Origin: JBFMFE01 sp040752295
GTDB lineage: Bacteria > UBP15 > UBA6099 > JBFMBQ01
Direction of reading: 5' to 3'
NCBI GenBank assembly: GCA_040752295.1
Contig: JBFMFE010000163.1
Location: 1-28,078, forward strand
Length of the DNA: 28,078 nt
Each line of letters starts with the position of its first letter. The stretch's first letter is position 1. The position numbers and the translations under genes are program-made. The notes beneath the pieces were generated by a model. The model had not been told where the DNA came from. It worked only from the letters and a program-made list of their open reading frames with translations, and ran no database searches. Of this stretch, positions 1 through 8,695 are shown one piece after another.

Positions 1-2
1 TA

Positions 3-143
3 ATTCGGGAAGAAATCGCAAGAATGCTGAAGATTCGAGGCAGAGGGCTGACACCGGACGGGAGCGTACTTGACAGGTACGTGACCGACGGTGGAAGCCC
101 GATAACGACGAAGATTCGGCATTATTGCGATTTCACCGGATGA
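3..143 (+). CDS. possible 3' end of an unidentified protein (runs off left edge)
   Basis: An open frame enters from the left edge and gives 46 residues, starting IREEIARMLKIRG, with a charged helix-like stretch and then DRYVTDGG. It ends at TGA 141-143. I do not recognise a family. The stop lies inside the short hairpin repeat at 121-159, and the frame overlaps the tail of the convergent beta-propeller gene by about 11 bp. Codon use looks compatible with coding, but so short a fragment may be chance in GC-rich DNA. Confidence 0.3.
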   Translation: MREEIARMLKIRGRGLTPDGSVLDRYVTDGGSPITTKIRHYCDFTG

Positions 144-159
144 ATAATCCGGTCTTTAT
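121..159. repeat. short dispersed hairpin repeat, copy 1 (CCGGAT/ATCCGG stem)
   Basis: This copy contains ACCGGATGAATAATCCGGT, a 7-bp perfect stem with a 5-nt loop, preceded by TTATTGCGATTTC. Related copies lie at 17759-17791 and 21800-21832. Here the repeat supplies the stop codon of the minus-strand gene (133-135) and that of the plus-strand partial frame (141-143). It may act as a terminator stem between convergent genes, but neither side has a clear T-tract. Confidence 0.7.
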
Positions 160-1365
160 GGAAGCCGGTTCGCGGGAAGGGTGGGGGTGGGGCGCGGGCG
201 CCCACGGCTCGACGATGTAGCTTTCGCCCCCCTCGGTGATTTTCGCGGCGTCCTTTCCGTCTGTCCCCATCCACCATATCTCAGGGGAGCGCCTGCCGCC
301 GTCGGGGAGACGCACGTAGAACACGCCCTCGCCCGAGGGACTCCACCTCGGATTGATCCCGTCATCGGTGAGCAGGAACCTGTCGCCCGTCTCCACGGAG
401 ATGTTCCAGATTCCGAGGGAACCGCCCTCGGGGCTTCGCGAGTGGCACACGATGTTTCTGCCGTCGGGCGCCCACGATGGAAACTCGTCGCTGAAACCTT
501 CCGCCGTGACGTTCGTCCGTCTGGGACTGCCGAGCGACGCGTACTGGAGCACGGCGCCCATGCCGTTTTTTCTGAGAGTGGAAACGAGGATTTTCCTCCC
601 GTCGGGCGTGCATTCCTGAATCCTTGCGTCCTTGAGGACGTGAAGGATTTTTCCCGATCCGGACTCCACGACGAGCGAATCGCCCATCTCCGGCTCGTTG
701 AGGGGGGCGCGCTGGACGGCGAGGTATTTTCCCTTCGGCGAGACGCATAGCGGAATGTGTATGAACCCCTCGATCGGTGAGAATGTTTCGAGCCTCGCCG
801 GCGGCGTCTTTTCACCCAGTTTCTTGACGAATACGCCGACGTCGTAGGCGGGGCTGTCGAGCGCGGAGAAGTCCACCGTGTTGAACGCGAGCAGCGGCGC
901 GTCGCGCGCGACGATGGGGTTGAGAACGGAGCGGTTCTCGCGCTCGGCGGCGACCGTCTCGGGTTGCCCGTCCGGGAGCTTTTTCGAGACGAGGTGCGTG
1001 ATCTCGAACCCCTCGTCGGATTCGGCGATCCGTCTCTGGTAGAACACGGTCTTGAGCGCGGGGTGATAGGCGAACGCGCCGACGCCTCCCTTTTCGTGCG
1101 TGAGAACAACCGGCTTTCCGCCGTCTATGATCGCCCAGAGCTGCGATTTCCCCTCCGCTCCCGTTTCCTTCTGGAAGATCAGTATCTTCCCCTCGAGCCT
1201 CGCGTTTTTCCGGGTTTCATGGGCGCGCCGCGTCTCGGCGGACGCCGCTGCGGCGGCGCGGGAAACGAAGAGAACGGCGATGACGGACGCGACGACCGCA
1301 AAAATCGTCCAGCGCGAAGGGCTTCTCCCCGCCGCCCCGCTCCGGTTCGCTGACGTGGACTTCAT
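133..1365 (-). CDS. TolB-like/WD40-like (PD40) beta-propeller protein, exported or membrane-anchored
   Basis: The product is about 410 residues from the ATG at 1365, chosen because GGTG lies 8 nt upstream. An in-frame ATG at 1383 and a TTG at 1398 would add 6 or 11 residues. A hydrophobic N-terminal segment (WTIFAVVASVIAVLFVS) is a signal anchor or signal peptide. The rest holds beta-propeller blades of the PD40/TolB type, recognisable by FPSWAPDGRNIV and NPRWSPSGEGVFYVR. Such propellers usually bind partner proteins in the periplasm or at the envelope; no catalytic residues are visible. It is the last gene of the nusA-pnp cluster, 98 bp after the M16 peptidase. The last residues (KTGLFIR) and the stop codon come from the hairpin repeat at 121-159. 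I infer an envelope scaffolding role and cannot name a specific function. Confidence 0.72.
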   Translation of the reverse strand: MKSTSANRSGAAGRSPSRWTIFAVVASVIAVLFVSRAAAAASAETRRAHETRKNARLEGKILIFQKETGAEGKSQLWAIIDGGKPVVLTHEKGGVGAFAYHPALKTVFYQRRIAESDEGFEITHLVSKKLPDGQPETVAAERENRSVLNPIVARDAPLLAFNTVDFSALDSPAYDVGVFVKKLGEKTPPARLETFSPIEGFIHIPLCVSPKGKYLAVQRAPLNEPEMGDSLVVESGSGKILHVLKDARIQECTPDGRKILVSTLRKNGMGAVLQYASLGSPRRTNVTAEGFSDEFPSWAPDGRNIVCHSRSPEGGSLGIWNISVETGDRFLLTDDGINPRWSPSGEGVFYVRLPDGGRRSPEIWWMGTDGKDAAKITEGGESYIVEPWAPAPHPHPSREPASIKTGLFIR

Positions 1366-1381
1366 GCCGTTTTCACCGGGC

Positions 1382-1390
1382 ATTATAGCA
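1382..1390 (-). promoter_or_regulatory. possible extended -10 promoter element (TGCTATAAT)
   Basis: Read on the minus strand, TGC TATAAT is a full extended -10 match. It would place a transcript start about 10 nt before the ATG at 1365. No good -35 hexamer is seen, and the motif overlaps the alternative ATG at 1383, so chance is a real possibility. Confidence 0.3.
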
Positions 1391-1463
1391 CATTTCAAAT
1401 GCGACCCGCGCGCCTACAGGCAGACCGGTCTCGGCGATTGGTTCCCTCGGGAGAGGTCGAAGT

Positions 1464-2768
1464 TCAGAGCGAATGAAGGGCGTCGGCGACGTCCGCCCTG
1501 AGGTTTTCGGCGCCGCCGCCGGGGATCGGTCCGAGCGTGATGGTCATGAAGCGCTCGGGACGGAAGAGTTCGCAGGCGGCGCGCACCAGGTCGTCCAGGG
1601 TCACCATGAGTATGCTGTTCATTATCTCGTCGTCCGTGACGTTCCTGCCGTAATAAATCTCGGAGCGTCCGATCTTTATCATCCTGCTGTTCGCGCTCTC
1701 GAGGCTCATGGCGATTGAGGTCCTGAGCTGGTTTTTCACGCGCGAGAGTTCGTCGGGGCGCACGTCGCCTTTTTTGACCCTGGCGAGTTCGGAGACGACA
1801 GCCGCGACTAATTTTGGAACGTTGGCGGGACGGGTGCTGGCGCTGATGCCGAAAATGCCCGTGTCGCCGTAGTGCACGTTCTCGGTCCCGATGTCGTACA
1901 CAAGCCCACGCTTCTCACGGACTTCCTGAAAAAGCCTCGAACTCATGCCCCCGCCCAGCACGGCGTCCAGAACCCCGTGGACGAAGCGGTCGTCGCTGTG
2001 ATAGGGAACGCCCTCGACGCCCATCATGAGGTGTACCTTTTCGGTCTTCCGCTCGTGGGTCCGGATGCCTGTCCCGAAGGCGGGTTTTCCGCCGCCCGTT
2101 CCGCGCGGTGCGGAGTGTCCGGCATCGGGACCGCCGCGGACCGCCCCGGAGATCAGCTCCGCCGGGTCGTGACTGCCGGGGTTTCCGGCGACGGCGACGA
2201 TCAGCGAGGTCGGAGCGTACCGCTCCCTGTAGAGCCGCAGCAGCGCGGCGCGGGACATGCCGACGACGGTTTCCTCGCTGCCGTGAACGGGGTGCCCGAT
2301 CCCCGCGCGCCCGAAACAGTCCTCGTGGAAAAGGTCGTAAACGAGTTCCTCGGGCGTGTCGAGCACGTCCTTGATCTCCTCGAGTATGACCTCCTTTTCC
2401 CGCGTCAGTTCGTCTTCCTCGAACGTGGAGTTGAGCACGATGTCGGTCAGTATGTCCACGGCGACCGGCAGGTACTCGGGAAGGGTGCGCGCGTGGCACG
2501 TGGTGAGTTCCCTGCCGGTCATCGCGTTGATGCCGCCGCCCGCGGATTCGATTTCGTGCGCGATGTCCGCGGCGCTGCGCCTCCCCGTGCCCTTGAAGAT
2601 CATGTGCTCGATGAAGTGCGCCGCGCCTTCCATCTCCGGCGGCTCCTCCCTCGATCCGAGGTCCGTCCAGAAGCCGATGGAAACGGTGTTGAGCGAGGGA
2701 AGCCTTTCGACGAGAAGCGTTATTCCGTTGTCCAGAACGGTTCTCTCGAATTCGGGGTTCCGAACCAT
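1464..2768 (-). CDS. M16 family zinc peptidase (insulinase/processing-peptidase type)
   Basis: The product is 434 residues. The inverted zinc motif HFIEH is at residues 51-55, with the third zinc ligand probably Glu130 (TREKEVILEEIK), 74 residues downstream as in HxxEH-X74-E. That marks the catalytic N-terminal half. The C-terminal half contains GGGMSSRLFQEVREKRGLVYDI, the conserved M16 lobe that closes over the substrate. The length fits the single-chain bacterial form (YmxG/MlpA type), which commonly sits just after pnp, as here (117 bp downstream). It is expected to be a cytoplasmic or envelope-associated oligopeptidase. I see no strong Shine-Dalgarno; the start is set by the alignment of MVRNPEFERTVLDNG with the family N-terminus. 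Confidence 0.93.
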   Translation of the reverse strand: MVRNPEFERTVLDNGITLLVERLPSLNTVSIGFWTDLGSREEPPEMEGAAHFIEHMIFKGTGRRSAADIAHEIESAGGGINAMTGRELTTCHARTLPEYLPVAVDILTDIVLNSTFEEDELTREKEVILEEIKDVLDTPEELVYDLFHEDCFGRAGIGHPVHGSEETVVGMSRAALLRLYRERYAPTSLIVAVAGNPGSHDPAELISGAVRGGPDAGHSAPRGTGGGKPAFGTGIRTHERKTEKVHLMMGVEGVPYHSDDRFVHGVLDAVLGGGMSSRLFQEVREKRGLVYDIGTENVHYGDTGIFGISASTRPANVPKLVAAVVSELARVKKGDVRPDELSRVKNQLRTSIAMSLESANSRMIKIGRSEIYYGRNVTDDEIMNSILMVTLDDLVRAACELFRPERFMTITLGPIPGGGAENLRADVADALHSL

Positions 2769-2885
2769 GAGCGTCGAATTACGGCGTCGAAATCTCTGAA
2801 TAAGCCCCTCTTGCTCCGGGCAGCCAGTACAGCTTCACCGCAAATCGCCGGAACACGTGACGGCGGAGAGCGCCGCGCCGCGGCG

Positions 2886-4961
2886 TCATCGCACGTTTTT
2901 CATGGTGAGGCTTACTTTGCCGTAGTCGTCTATGTCGCGGACGCGGACCCTGACTTTCTGCCCCACGCGCAGGTAGTCCTCCACCTTCTCGACGCGGCGG
3001 TCGGCGATCTGGGAGATGTGCACAAGCCCGTCTTTGCCGGGCAGCATCTCCACGACCGCGCCGAAGCTCATGACCCTCGTAACGACCCCATCGTACACCT
3101 TCCCCGGCTCGAGGTCCTCCACCAGAAGCTTCACCCTCCTGAGCGCCTCCTCGCCGCCCGCCTTGTCGGGCGAGTAAATGTAGATTTTCCCGTCGTCCAT
3201 GATGTCAATCTTGGTTCCCGTTTCCTCGGTGATCTTGCGGATCGTCTTTCCGCCCGGTCCTATCACGTCGCCTATCTTCTCGACGCTTATCTGCAACTGG
3301 ATGATCCTCGGCGCGTACTTCGAAAGCTCGGGTCTTGGGCGGGAGACGGCTTTTTCCATTTTGTCCATGATGAACAGGCGCGCTTCACGTGCGCGTTCGA
3401 GCGCCTCCCTCATGATCTCCCCCGTGATCCCCTTCACCTTTATGTCCATCTGCAGCGCGCTCACGCCGTCCCGGCTCCCGGCGACCTTGAAGTCCATGTC
3501 CCCGTCGTGGTCCTCGATCCCCTGTATGTCGGTGAGGATGAAATGCTTTCCGTCTTCGATGATGAGTCCCATGGCGATCCCCGCGATGGTGTTCTTGACG
3601 GGAACACCGGCGTCCATCAGAGCCATGCTCGCGGCGCAGACGCTCGCCATCGAGCTTGAACCGTTCGATTCGAGAACCTCGGAGACGGACCGGATGGTGT
3701 AGGGGAATTCCTCTTCCAGGGGAAGGTTCGGGATGAGCGCCTTTTCGGCGAGCGCGCCGTGCCCGACGTCGCGGCGGGACGGTCCACGCATCGGCTTCGT
3801 CTCCCCCACGCTGTACGGCGGGAAGCTGTACTGGTGGATGAACCGCTTGTGTTCCGCGGCGGTGATCCCGTTGATGCGCTGTTCCTCGCTGATCGTGCCG
3901 AGCGTGACGATGTTGAGGACCTGCGTCTGCCCGCGCGTGAAGAGCGCGGAGCCGTGGGTCCTGGGAAGAATGCCTGCCTCGCACGAGATCGGGCGGATTT
4001 CCTCGGGCTTGCGTCCATCGGGGCGCGCCCCCCGGCTGATTATGTTCTCGCGCACGATGCGCTTCTCCAGCCGTTCCATGACCGAGGCGACGTGCCGCGC
4101 GTTTTCTTCGTACCGCTCTCCCAGCCGTTCCTCGACGTCCTTGCGGAGCGCCGCGATCATGTCCTCGCGCTCGGTCTTCGTCCTGTCGGTGAGCGCGTCG
4201 CGGAGTCTTTCCTCCGCGAGCCGCCGCACCTCCTCCTCGATCTCCGCCGGCGCCGTCTTTTCCTCCACTTTCTGTTTCGGTCTGCCCGCCCTTTCCACGA
4301 GCTTCAATTGTGCGTCTATGATCCCGCGGATCGCCTCGCAGCCGTATTCGATCGCGTCCAGTATCAGCTTTTCGCCGACGTGGTTCGCCCCGCACTCGAC
4401 CATCATTACCGCGTCTTCCGTCCCGGCGACCACGAGGTTCAGTCCGCCGCTGTTTATCTGCTGGTAGGTGGGGTTGACGATGAACCGCCCTTCCTCCATC
4501 CCAACGCGCACGCCCGCGATGGGACCGCCGAATGGGATGTCCGAGATCGACAGCGCCGTGGAAGCGCCCACGATGCCCAGCACGTCCATGGGGTTTTCGA
4601 GGTCCGAGGACAGCGACGTGCACACCACCTGAACGTCGTTGAAGTAATTCTCCGGGAACAGCGGGCGCGTGGGGCGGTCTATCAGCCTCGCCGTGACCGT
4701 CGCGAACTCCGAGGGGCGACCCTCGCGCTTGATGAACCCCCCCGGAATCTTGCCCGCAGCGTACAGCTTTTCCTCGAAATCCACCGTCAGCGGAAAGTAG
4801 TCTATGCTCTCCCGCGGTTCCCTCGACGCGGTGGCCGCCGTGAGAAGCACGGAGTCGCCGTACCTGATCAGGCATGAGCCGTTCGCCTGTTTTGCGAGCT
4901 TGCCCGTCTGGATGCTGAGCGTCTTTCCTCCGATCTCAATCCTGACTTCGTATTCGTCCAT
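2886..4961 (-). CDS. pnp: polyribonucleotide nucleotidyltransferase (PNPase)
   Basis: PNPase degrades RNA 3'-to-5' by phosphorolysis and is part of the RNA decay machinery. From the ATG at 4961 the product is 691 residues, the usual size. That start is supported by AGGAG 8 nt upstream and by the family N-terminus (DEYEVRIEIGGK). The frame is open further upstream, but that extension has no family similarity. Visible elements are two RNase PH-like domains, the catalytic-site region EDHDGDMDFKVAGS, the KH domain with VIGPGGKTIRKI, and a C-terminal S1 domain (GKDGLVHISQIADRRV) ending in SLTMKNVR. It lies 136 bp after rpsO, the classic rpsO-pnp arrangement. The intercistronic region has only small hairpins (for example a GGGC/GCCC stem near 5084-5095), not an obvious long RNase III stem. 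Confidence 0.98.
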   Translation of the reverse strand: MDEYEVRIEIGGKTLSIQTGKLAKQANGSCLIRYGDSVLLTAATASREPRESIDYFPLTVDFEEKLYAAGKIPGGFIKREGRPSEFATVTARLIDRPTRPLFPENYFNDVQVVCTSLSSDLENPMDVLGIVGASTALSISDIPFGGPIAGVRVGMEEGRFIVNPTYQQINSGGLNLVVAGTEDAVMMVECGANHVGEKLILDAIEYGCEAIRGIIDAQLKLVERAGRPKQKVEEKTAPAEIEEEVRRLAEERLRDALTDRTKTEREDMIAALRKDVEERLGERYEENARHVASVMERLEKRIVRENIISRGARPDGRKPEEIRPISCEAGILPRTHGSALFTRGQTQVLNIVTLGTISEEQRINGITAAEHKRFIHQYSFPPYSVGETKPMRGPSRRDVGHGALAEKALIPNLPLEEEFPYTIRSVSEVLESNGSSSMASVCAASMALMDAGVPVKNTIAGIAMGLIIEDGKHFILTDIQGIEDHDGDMDFKVAGSRDGVSALQMDIKVKGITGEIMREALERAREARLFIMDKMEKAVSRPRPELSKYAPRIIQLQISVEKIGDVIGPGGKTIRKITEETGTKIDIMDDGKIYIYSPDKAGGEEALRRVKLLVEDLEPGKVYDGVVTRVMSFGAVVEMLPGKDGLVHISQIADRRVEKVEDYLRVGQKVRVRVRDIDDYGKVSLTMKNVR

Positions 4962-5097
4962 TTTTCGCTCCTGCTTTCTGTGGGGTTTTACCGTGTCGGA
5001 AATCGAGCGGAAACCGCGCCGCCGAGGGCGTCGCACCGTTTCGACTTTATTTTCCGGGGAGGCAGTCTCTTTTCACCGGTGAGGGCGGATGCCCTTT

Positions 5098-5367
5098 TCA
5101 TTTCCGCAATCCCAGGTCCCGGATGATCTTTTCGTACCGCTTCACGTCCACGCTCGTGAGGTAGTTGAGCAGCCGCTTGCGCTTGCCCACCATCTTGAGA
5201 AGACCGCGCCGCGAACTGTGGTCCTTCCGGTGCGTCTTCAGATGCTCGGTCAGGTGGTTGATCTTCTCGGTGAGAAGCGCGATCTGGACCTCCGGCGACC
5301 CGGTGTCCTTGCCGTGAGCGTGAAACCTGTCAATCAGCTCCTTTTTCCGTTCCTGCGTCAGTCCCAT
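5098..5367 (-). CDS. rpsO: 30S ribosomal protein S15
   Basis: The product is 89 residues, the standard bacterial S15 length. It contains the characteristic GDTGSPEVQIALLTEKI-like block (here GKDTGSPEVQIALLTEKI), then HLKTHRKDHSSRRGLL and KRLLNYL. S15 binds the central domain of 16S rRNA early in 30S assembly. The ATG at 5367 has GGGAG about 7 nt upstream. It sits between ribF and pnp, as in many bacteria. Confidence 0.98.
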   Translation of the reverse strand: MGLTQERKKELIDRFHAHGKDTGSPEVQIALLTEKINHLTEHLKTHRKDHSSRRGLLKMVGKRKRLLNYLTSVDVKRYEKIIRDLGLRK

Positions 5368-5442
5368 TTCGTCTCTCCCGTCGGTTCCTTGTCTCCGGAT
5401 TGCGCCCCGTTCGTGTCTCCGGCGCGGCGCCGAAACATTATT

Positions 5443-6375
5443 TTACCTTCTTAATATTTTTTCGGCAATACCCATGTCCCGCGTTATCTGCCTCTTGAGT
5501 TTTTCGAGCGAAGGAAATTTTTTCTCGTCCCTGAGGCGCTTCACGAAACTCACCGTGACGCGCTTCCCGTATATTTCGCCCCGGAAATCCATGAGGTGGA
5601 CCTCGAGCGTCGTCTCACCCCCCCCGACGGTGGGGCGCACCCCGATGTTCATTACCCCCGGCGAGCCGCCGCCCTCAATCCCGGCACGGACGGCGTACAC
5701 CCCGGACCCCGGAATCAGCTTGAACGGACCGGTCATGATATTCGCCGTAGGAATGCCCAGCCTGGCGCCGAGTCCGGCGCCGCGGACGACCTCGCCGGTG
5801 ACGACGTAGTCCCTCCCCAGCAGCCCCGCGGCAGCCTCGACTTCGCCACCCTCCAGCAGCGCCCGGATGCGCGTGCTGCTCACCGCCTCGCCCTCCGCTT
5901 CTACACGCTCGACGACCTCGACCTCGAACCCGAACCGCCTCCCAGCTTCCTCCAGAAGCGGCACGCTCCCCTCCCTGCGGTGCCCGAACCGTATGTCCGC
6001 CCCCACCACGACCCTCCGCGCCTTGAGCCGCCCCGCCAGCGTCGTTTCGATGAACTCAGCCGCGGGCGTGCGCGCGAACTCGACGGTGAACGGCACGAAG
6101 CACGCGAAGTCGAGTCCGTATCCGCTCAGCAGCGCTTCCTTCTCCTCGCGTGTCGTGAGGAGAAAATTCTTTCGCCCCTTTTCCAGGACAAGGGCGGGAT
6201 GAGGCTCGAAAGTCACAACGACCCGCGCCGCGCAACCCTCCCGCGCGGGCGCGGCGGCGACCCGCTCGAGGATCGCCCTGTGCCCCAGGTGGATGCCGTC
6301 GAAACATCCGAGCGTGAGCGCCGATGCCGTCCCGATTTCCCCGGAGAGTCCGTCGAGATCGTTGATGAATTTCAT
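5443..6375 (-). CDS. ribF: bifunctional riboflavin kinase / FAD synthetase
   Basis: The product is 310 residues. The N-terminal FAD synthetase (adenylyltransferase) domain carries the HxGH-type nucleotide motif in TLGCFDGIHLGHRAIL (about residues 21-36) and SSTRIRALLEGG. The C-terminal riboflavin kinase domain has GARLGIPTANI, GVYAVRA, NIGVRPTVGG and LEVHLMDF. Together they convert riboflavin to FMN and then FAD in the cytoplasm. The gene is in the usual position between truB and rpsO. No FMN riboswitch is seen upstream, and there is no clear Shine-Dalgarno before ATG 6375. Confidence 0.96.
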   Translation of the reverse strand: MKFINDLDGLSGEIGTASALTLGCFDGIHLGHRAILERVAAAPAREGCAARVVVTFEPHPALVLEKGRKNFLLTTREEKEALLSGYGLDFACFVPFTVEFARTPAAEFIETTLAGRLKARRVVVGADIRFGHRREGSVPLLEEAGRRFGFEVEVVERVEAEGEAVSSTRIRALLEGGEVEAAAGLLGRDYVVTGEVVRGAGLGARLGIPTANIMTGPFKLIPGSGVYAVRAGIEGGGSPGVMNIGVRPTVGGGETTLEVHLMDFRGEIYGKRVTVSFVKRLRDEKKFPSLEKLKRQITRDMGIAEKILRR

Positions 6376-6600
6376 GTCAGGGCTGCGTCAAATCCCGAAA
6401 ACCGCGCCGCAGGGGCGGCGCCCGCGACGTAAAATATTTTATCCGATCTTTATCATTTCCCGCGACCTTCGGCGGCATCCGCCCGCCTGTGCCGCCTGTG
6501 CTTTTGCGCCTGTCTGCTGGTCAGGCAGGCGCCGGTCCGGCGCGCGGATTGAAGTCCGACCAGTCCGACAGGTCCGACATGTCAGACCAGTCAGACAGGT
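6376..6600. repeat. repeat-bearing spacer between truB and ribF (hairpin plus 9-bp tandem array)
   Basis: This stretch holds a CCTGTCTG-CTGGT-CAGGCAGG hairpin (6509-6529, stem extended by flanking GCG/CGC). It also holds five 9-nt units (6556-6600: ccgaccagt, ccgacaggt, ccgacatgt, cagaccagt, cagacaggt). The tandem array overlaps the last codons and the TGA stop of truB (6591-6593). No gene is supported here. The hairpin could shape or end the transcript between truB and ribF. Confidence 0.8.
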
Positions 6601-7304
6601 CGTCCAGCGGAAAAATCCTCCGGCGGCGCGAGCAGCCGCCAGACCCCCGGCGCCTTCACCTCCTCGAGCGGCGCCGCGTCCCGCAGAACGAATCCCCCGC
6701 AGCGCACGCGGAGCAGAAACGTGACGCAGGCGGGTACGCCCAGGGCGGCGCCCATGTCCTCCACGAGGGTTCTCACGTACGTGCCGCTCGAGCACTCGAG
6801 GTGCAGAAGAGCGCGGGTCAGCCCTCCGCGCCGGTACATATCGAGGAGTTCGAGGCGGCGGACGGTGACCTCACGGCTCGGTCTTTCTATCGAGATGCCT
6901 CTGTGTGCGAGACTGTACAGTTTCCTGCCGCCCACCTTCACCGCCGAGGTCATTGGCGGCGTCTGCGTTATGACGCCCGTGAACGACGGCAGGACGTTGA
7001 GAACCGCGCCCTTCCGGACAGGCTTTTTCAGTTCGGCGGTGATTTCGCCCTCGACGTCGCCCGTGGCGGTTCCGATCCCGAAAGCGGCTTCGACCCTGTA
7101 TGCTTTGTCTCCGGCGGCAAGCCGCGCCGAGAGCCTCGTCGCGGGGCGTCCGACCAGCAGCACCAGAACGCCGCAGGCGGCGGGGTCGAGTGTGCCGGCG
7201 TGACCCGTCTTCTGAACCCCAAGGCGTCTCCGCGCCAGCGCCACGACGTCGTGCGAAGTCATGCCGACGGGTTTGAAGACGTTGAGCACGCCGCACTTTC
7301 GCAT
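6591..7304 (-). CDS. truB: tRNA pseudouridine(55) synthase TruB
   Basis: TruB makes pseudouridine 55 in the T-loop of tRNAs. The N-terminus VLNVFKPVGMTSHDVV and the catalytic motif GHAGTLDPAACGVL (Asp40 nucleophile) are diagnostic. SAVKVGGRKLYSLAHRG and CSSGTYVRTL are also present. At 237 residues it lacks room for the C-terminal PUA extension of longer TruB proteins, so it is a short form. The last codon and TGA stop fall in the 9-bp tandem repeat at 6556-6600, so the original 3' end may have been replaced or trimmed. It starts 37 bp after nrnA. Confidence 0.95.
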   Translation of the reverse strand: MRKCGVLNVFKPVGMTSHDVVALARRRLGVQKTGHAGTLDPAACGVLVLLVGRPATRLSARLAAGDKAYRVEAAFGIGTATGDVEGEITAELKKPVRKGAVLNVLPSFTGVITQTPPMTSAVKVGGRKLYSLAHRGISIERPSREVTVRRLELLDMYRRGGLTRALLHLECSSGTYVRTLVEDMGAALGVPACVTFLLRVRCGGFVLRDAAPLEEVKAPGVWRLLAPPEDFSAGRPV

Positions 7305-7341
7305 CTATCGCGGACGGTTGAGCAGGGGCGGGCGTTGAGGC

Positions 7342-8334
7342 TCACTTCGGGGCGGCGGCGCCGAGGCGCTCCCGGCATTCGCGCAGGACCTTCTCGACCA
7401 GCGCCTCCATCTTTTCCGCCGAGCGCAGTCCCGCCGCGCTGAGGTGCCCTCCGCCCCCGAACTTCGCGGCGATGCCGCTGACGTCCACCCTCCCCCTGGA
7501 ACGCAGGTTGACACGCACCTTTCCGTCTTCCGAACCCGTGAACAGGAGGTACAACTCGCACGACTCGAGGCTCCCAAGCTGGTCAACCACCCCCTCGCTG
7601 TCCTCGGCGGTCGCCCCCATCTCCCGCAGACGCTCCCTTTCGACGACCGCCCACACGAGCCTGCCCCCGTCGCTGACGGTCAGGTTGGACAGAACGTAGC
7701 CCAGGACGGCGAGGTGAGGACGGTTCCTCGTGTCGTACACGCTGATGGCGATCTCGCTCGGGTTGACGCCCACCGAGAGAAGCTCGCTGCACACGCGGAA
7801 AACTTCGGGGGTTGTGGTGGGATGCTTGAAGCGTCCGGTGTCGTACATTATCCCCGTGTAGAGGCATTTCGCCACGTCGGCGTCAATTTCGAACCCGCAG
7901 CGCCTGAAGAATCGGTAGAGAATCTCGCACGCGGCGGAGGCGTCGTGGTCCACGTAGTTGAGATCGCCGAACGCGCTGTTTGAAAGGTGGTGGTCAATGT
8001 TGACGACGACGCGCGCCCGCTCGACGACCCCAGCCAGTTCCTCGCCCACGCGTTTCCTGGACCCGCAGTCGAGCACTATCGCCGCGTCGGGCGCGAGGTC
8101 CGCCGCCCCGGCGACCGCGACCTCCTCCGCGCGCGGCAGGAAACGCAGGAACGAAGGTACGCCGTGCACGGACAGGGCATGGCTCTTCTTGCCCAGCTTC
8201 ACGAGGACGATGTGCATGGCAAGCAGCGCGCCGATGCAGTCACCGTCGGGATTTATATGGCACAGCGTCGCAAAGCTCACGCCCCCGGCGATGACCTCGG
8301 CGAGACGCTCAAACTCCGCCTGCGGAGGCTTCAA
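7342..8334 (-). CDS. nrnA: DHH/DHHA1 phosphoesterase, NrnA-type oligoribonuclease / pAp phosphatase
   Basis: The product is 330 residues. HINPDGD (26-32) and the DHH triad (114-116, in NIDHHLSN) form the Mn-binding catalytic domain, with a further Asp in LDCGS (about 89). The C-terminal DHHA1 substrate domain ends with KFGGGGHLSAAG. NrnA-type enzymes degrade short RNA oligomers and dephosphorylate 3'-phosphoadenosine 5'-phosphate. The gene normally sits between rbfA and truB, as here. The start is a TTG at 8334, 7 nt after the rbfA stop; the next in-frame Met would remove the first metal motif, so TTG is preferred. The short gap suggests translational coupling. Confidence 0.94.
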   Translation of the reverse strand: MKPPQAEFERLAEVIAGGVSFATLCHINPDGDCIGALLAMHIVLVKLGKKSHALSVHGVPSFLRFLPRAEEVAVAGAADLAPDAAIVLDCGSRKRVGEELAGVVERARVVVNIDHHLSNSAFGDLNYVDHDASAACEILYRFFRRCGFEIDADVAKCLYTGIMYDTGRFKHPTTTPEVFRVCSELLSVGVNPSEIAISVYDTRNRPHLAVLGYVLSNLTVSDGGRLVWAVVERERLREMGATAEDSEGVVDQLGSLESCELYLLFTGSEDGKVRVNLRSRGRVDVSGIAAKFGGGGHLSAAGLRSAEKMEALVEKVLRECRERLGAAAPK

Positions 8335-8341
8335 CCCCGTC

Positions 8342-8695
8342 TCACTCCGTTTCCTCTTCCTTCAGCCTGTCCAGCAGGGCGCACACCCTGACACCACGCT
8401 CTATCGAGTCGTCCGGGAAAAAGTGAAGAGCGGGAATCTTTTTCATGACGACGCGCTCCCTGATGCGCCGGTGCAGGAAGCTCGCGGCGTTGTTGAGGCT
8501 TGCGACCGTCCTGTCACGCGTCTCCGTGTCCCCCAGCACGGAGACGTATACCCGCGCGGTGGACAGGTCGGGCGCGACCGTCACGTCCGTCACCGTGGCG
8601 AAGCCGACACGAGGGTCCTTCACTTCCCTGCGGATAAGATCGCTGATCTCTCCCATCAGAAGCGTGGAGACGCGCTTCAGTCTCCTGTTTGCCAC
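8342..8695 (-). CDS. rbfA: ribosome-binding factor A
   Basis: The product is 117 residues, typical for RbfA, which helps mature the 5' end of 16S rRNA during 30S assembly. Recognisable blocks are RLKRVSTLLMGEISDLIRREVKDPRVGFATVTDVTVAPDLSTARVYVSVLG and the KH-like C-terminal part with IRERVVMKKIPALHFFPDDSIERG. It is followed by nrnA after 7 nt. On its 5' side a 290-bp repeat-filled spacer separates it from the YlxP gene. Confidence 0.96.
   Translation of the reverse strand: MANRRLKRVSTLLMGEISDLIRREVKDPRVGFATVTDVTVAPDLSTARVYVSVLGDTETRDRTVASLNNAASFLHRRIRERVVMKKIPALHFFPDDSIERGVRVCALLDRLKEEETE

Noticed and set aside
1872..3659. 595-codon open frame on the plus strand opposite the M16 peptidase and pnp
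   Set aside because: It is antisense to two confidently identified conserved genes, has no family similarity, and is typical of shadow frames in GC-rich DNA.
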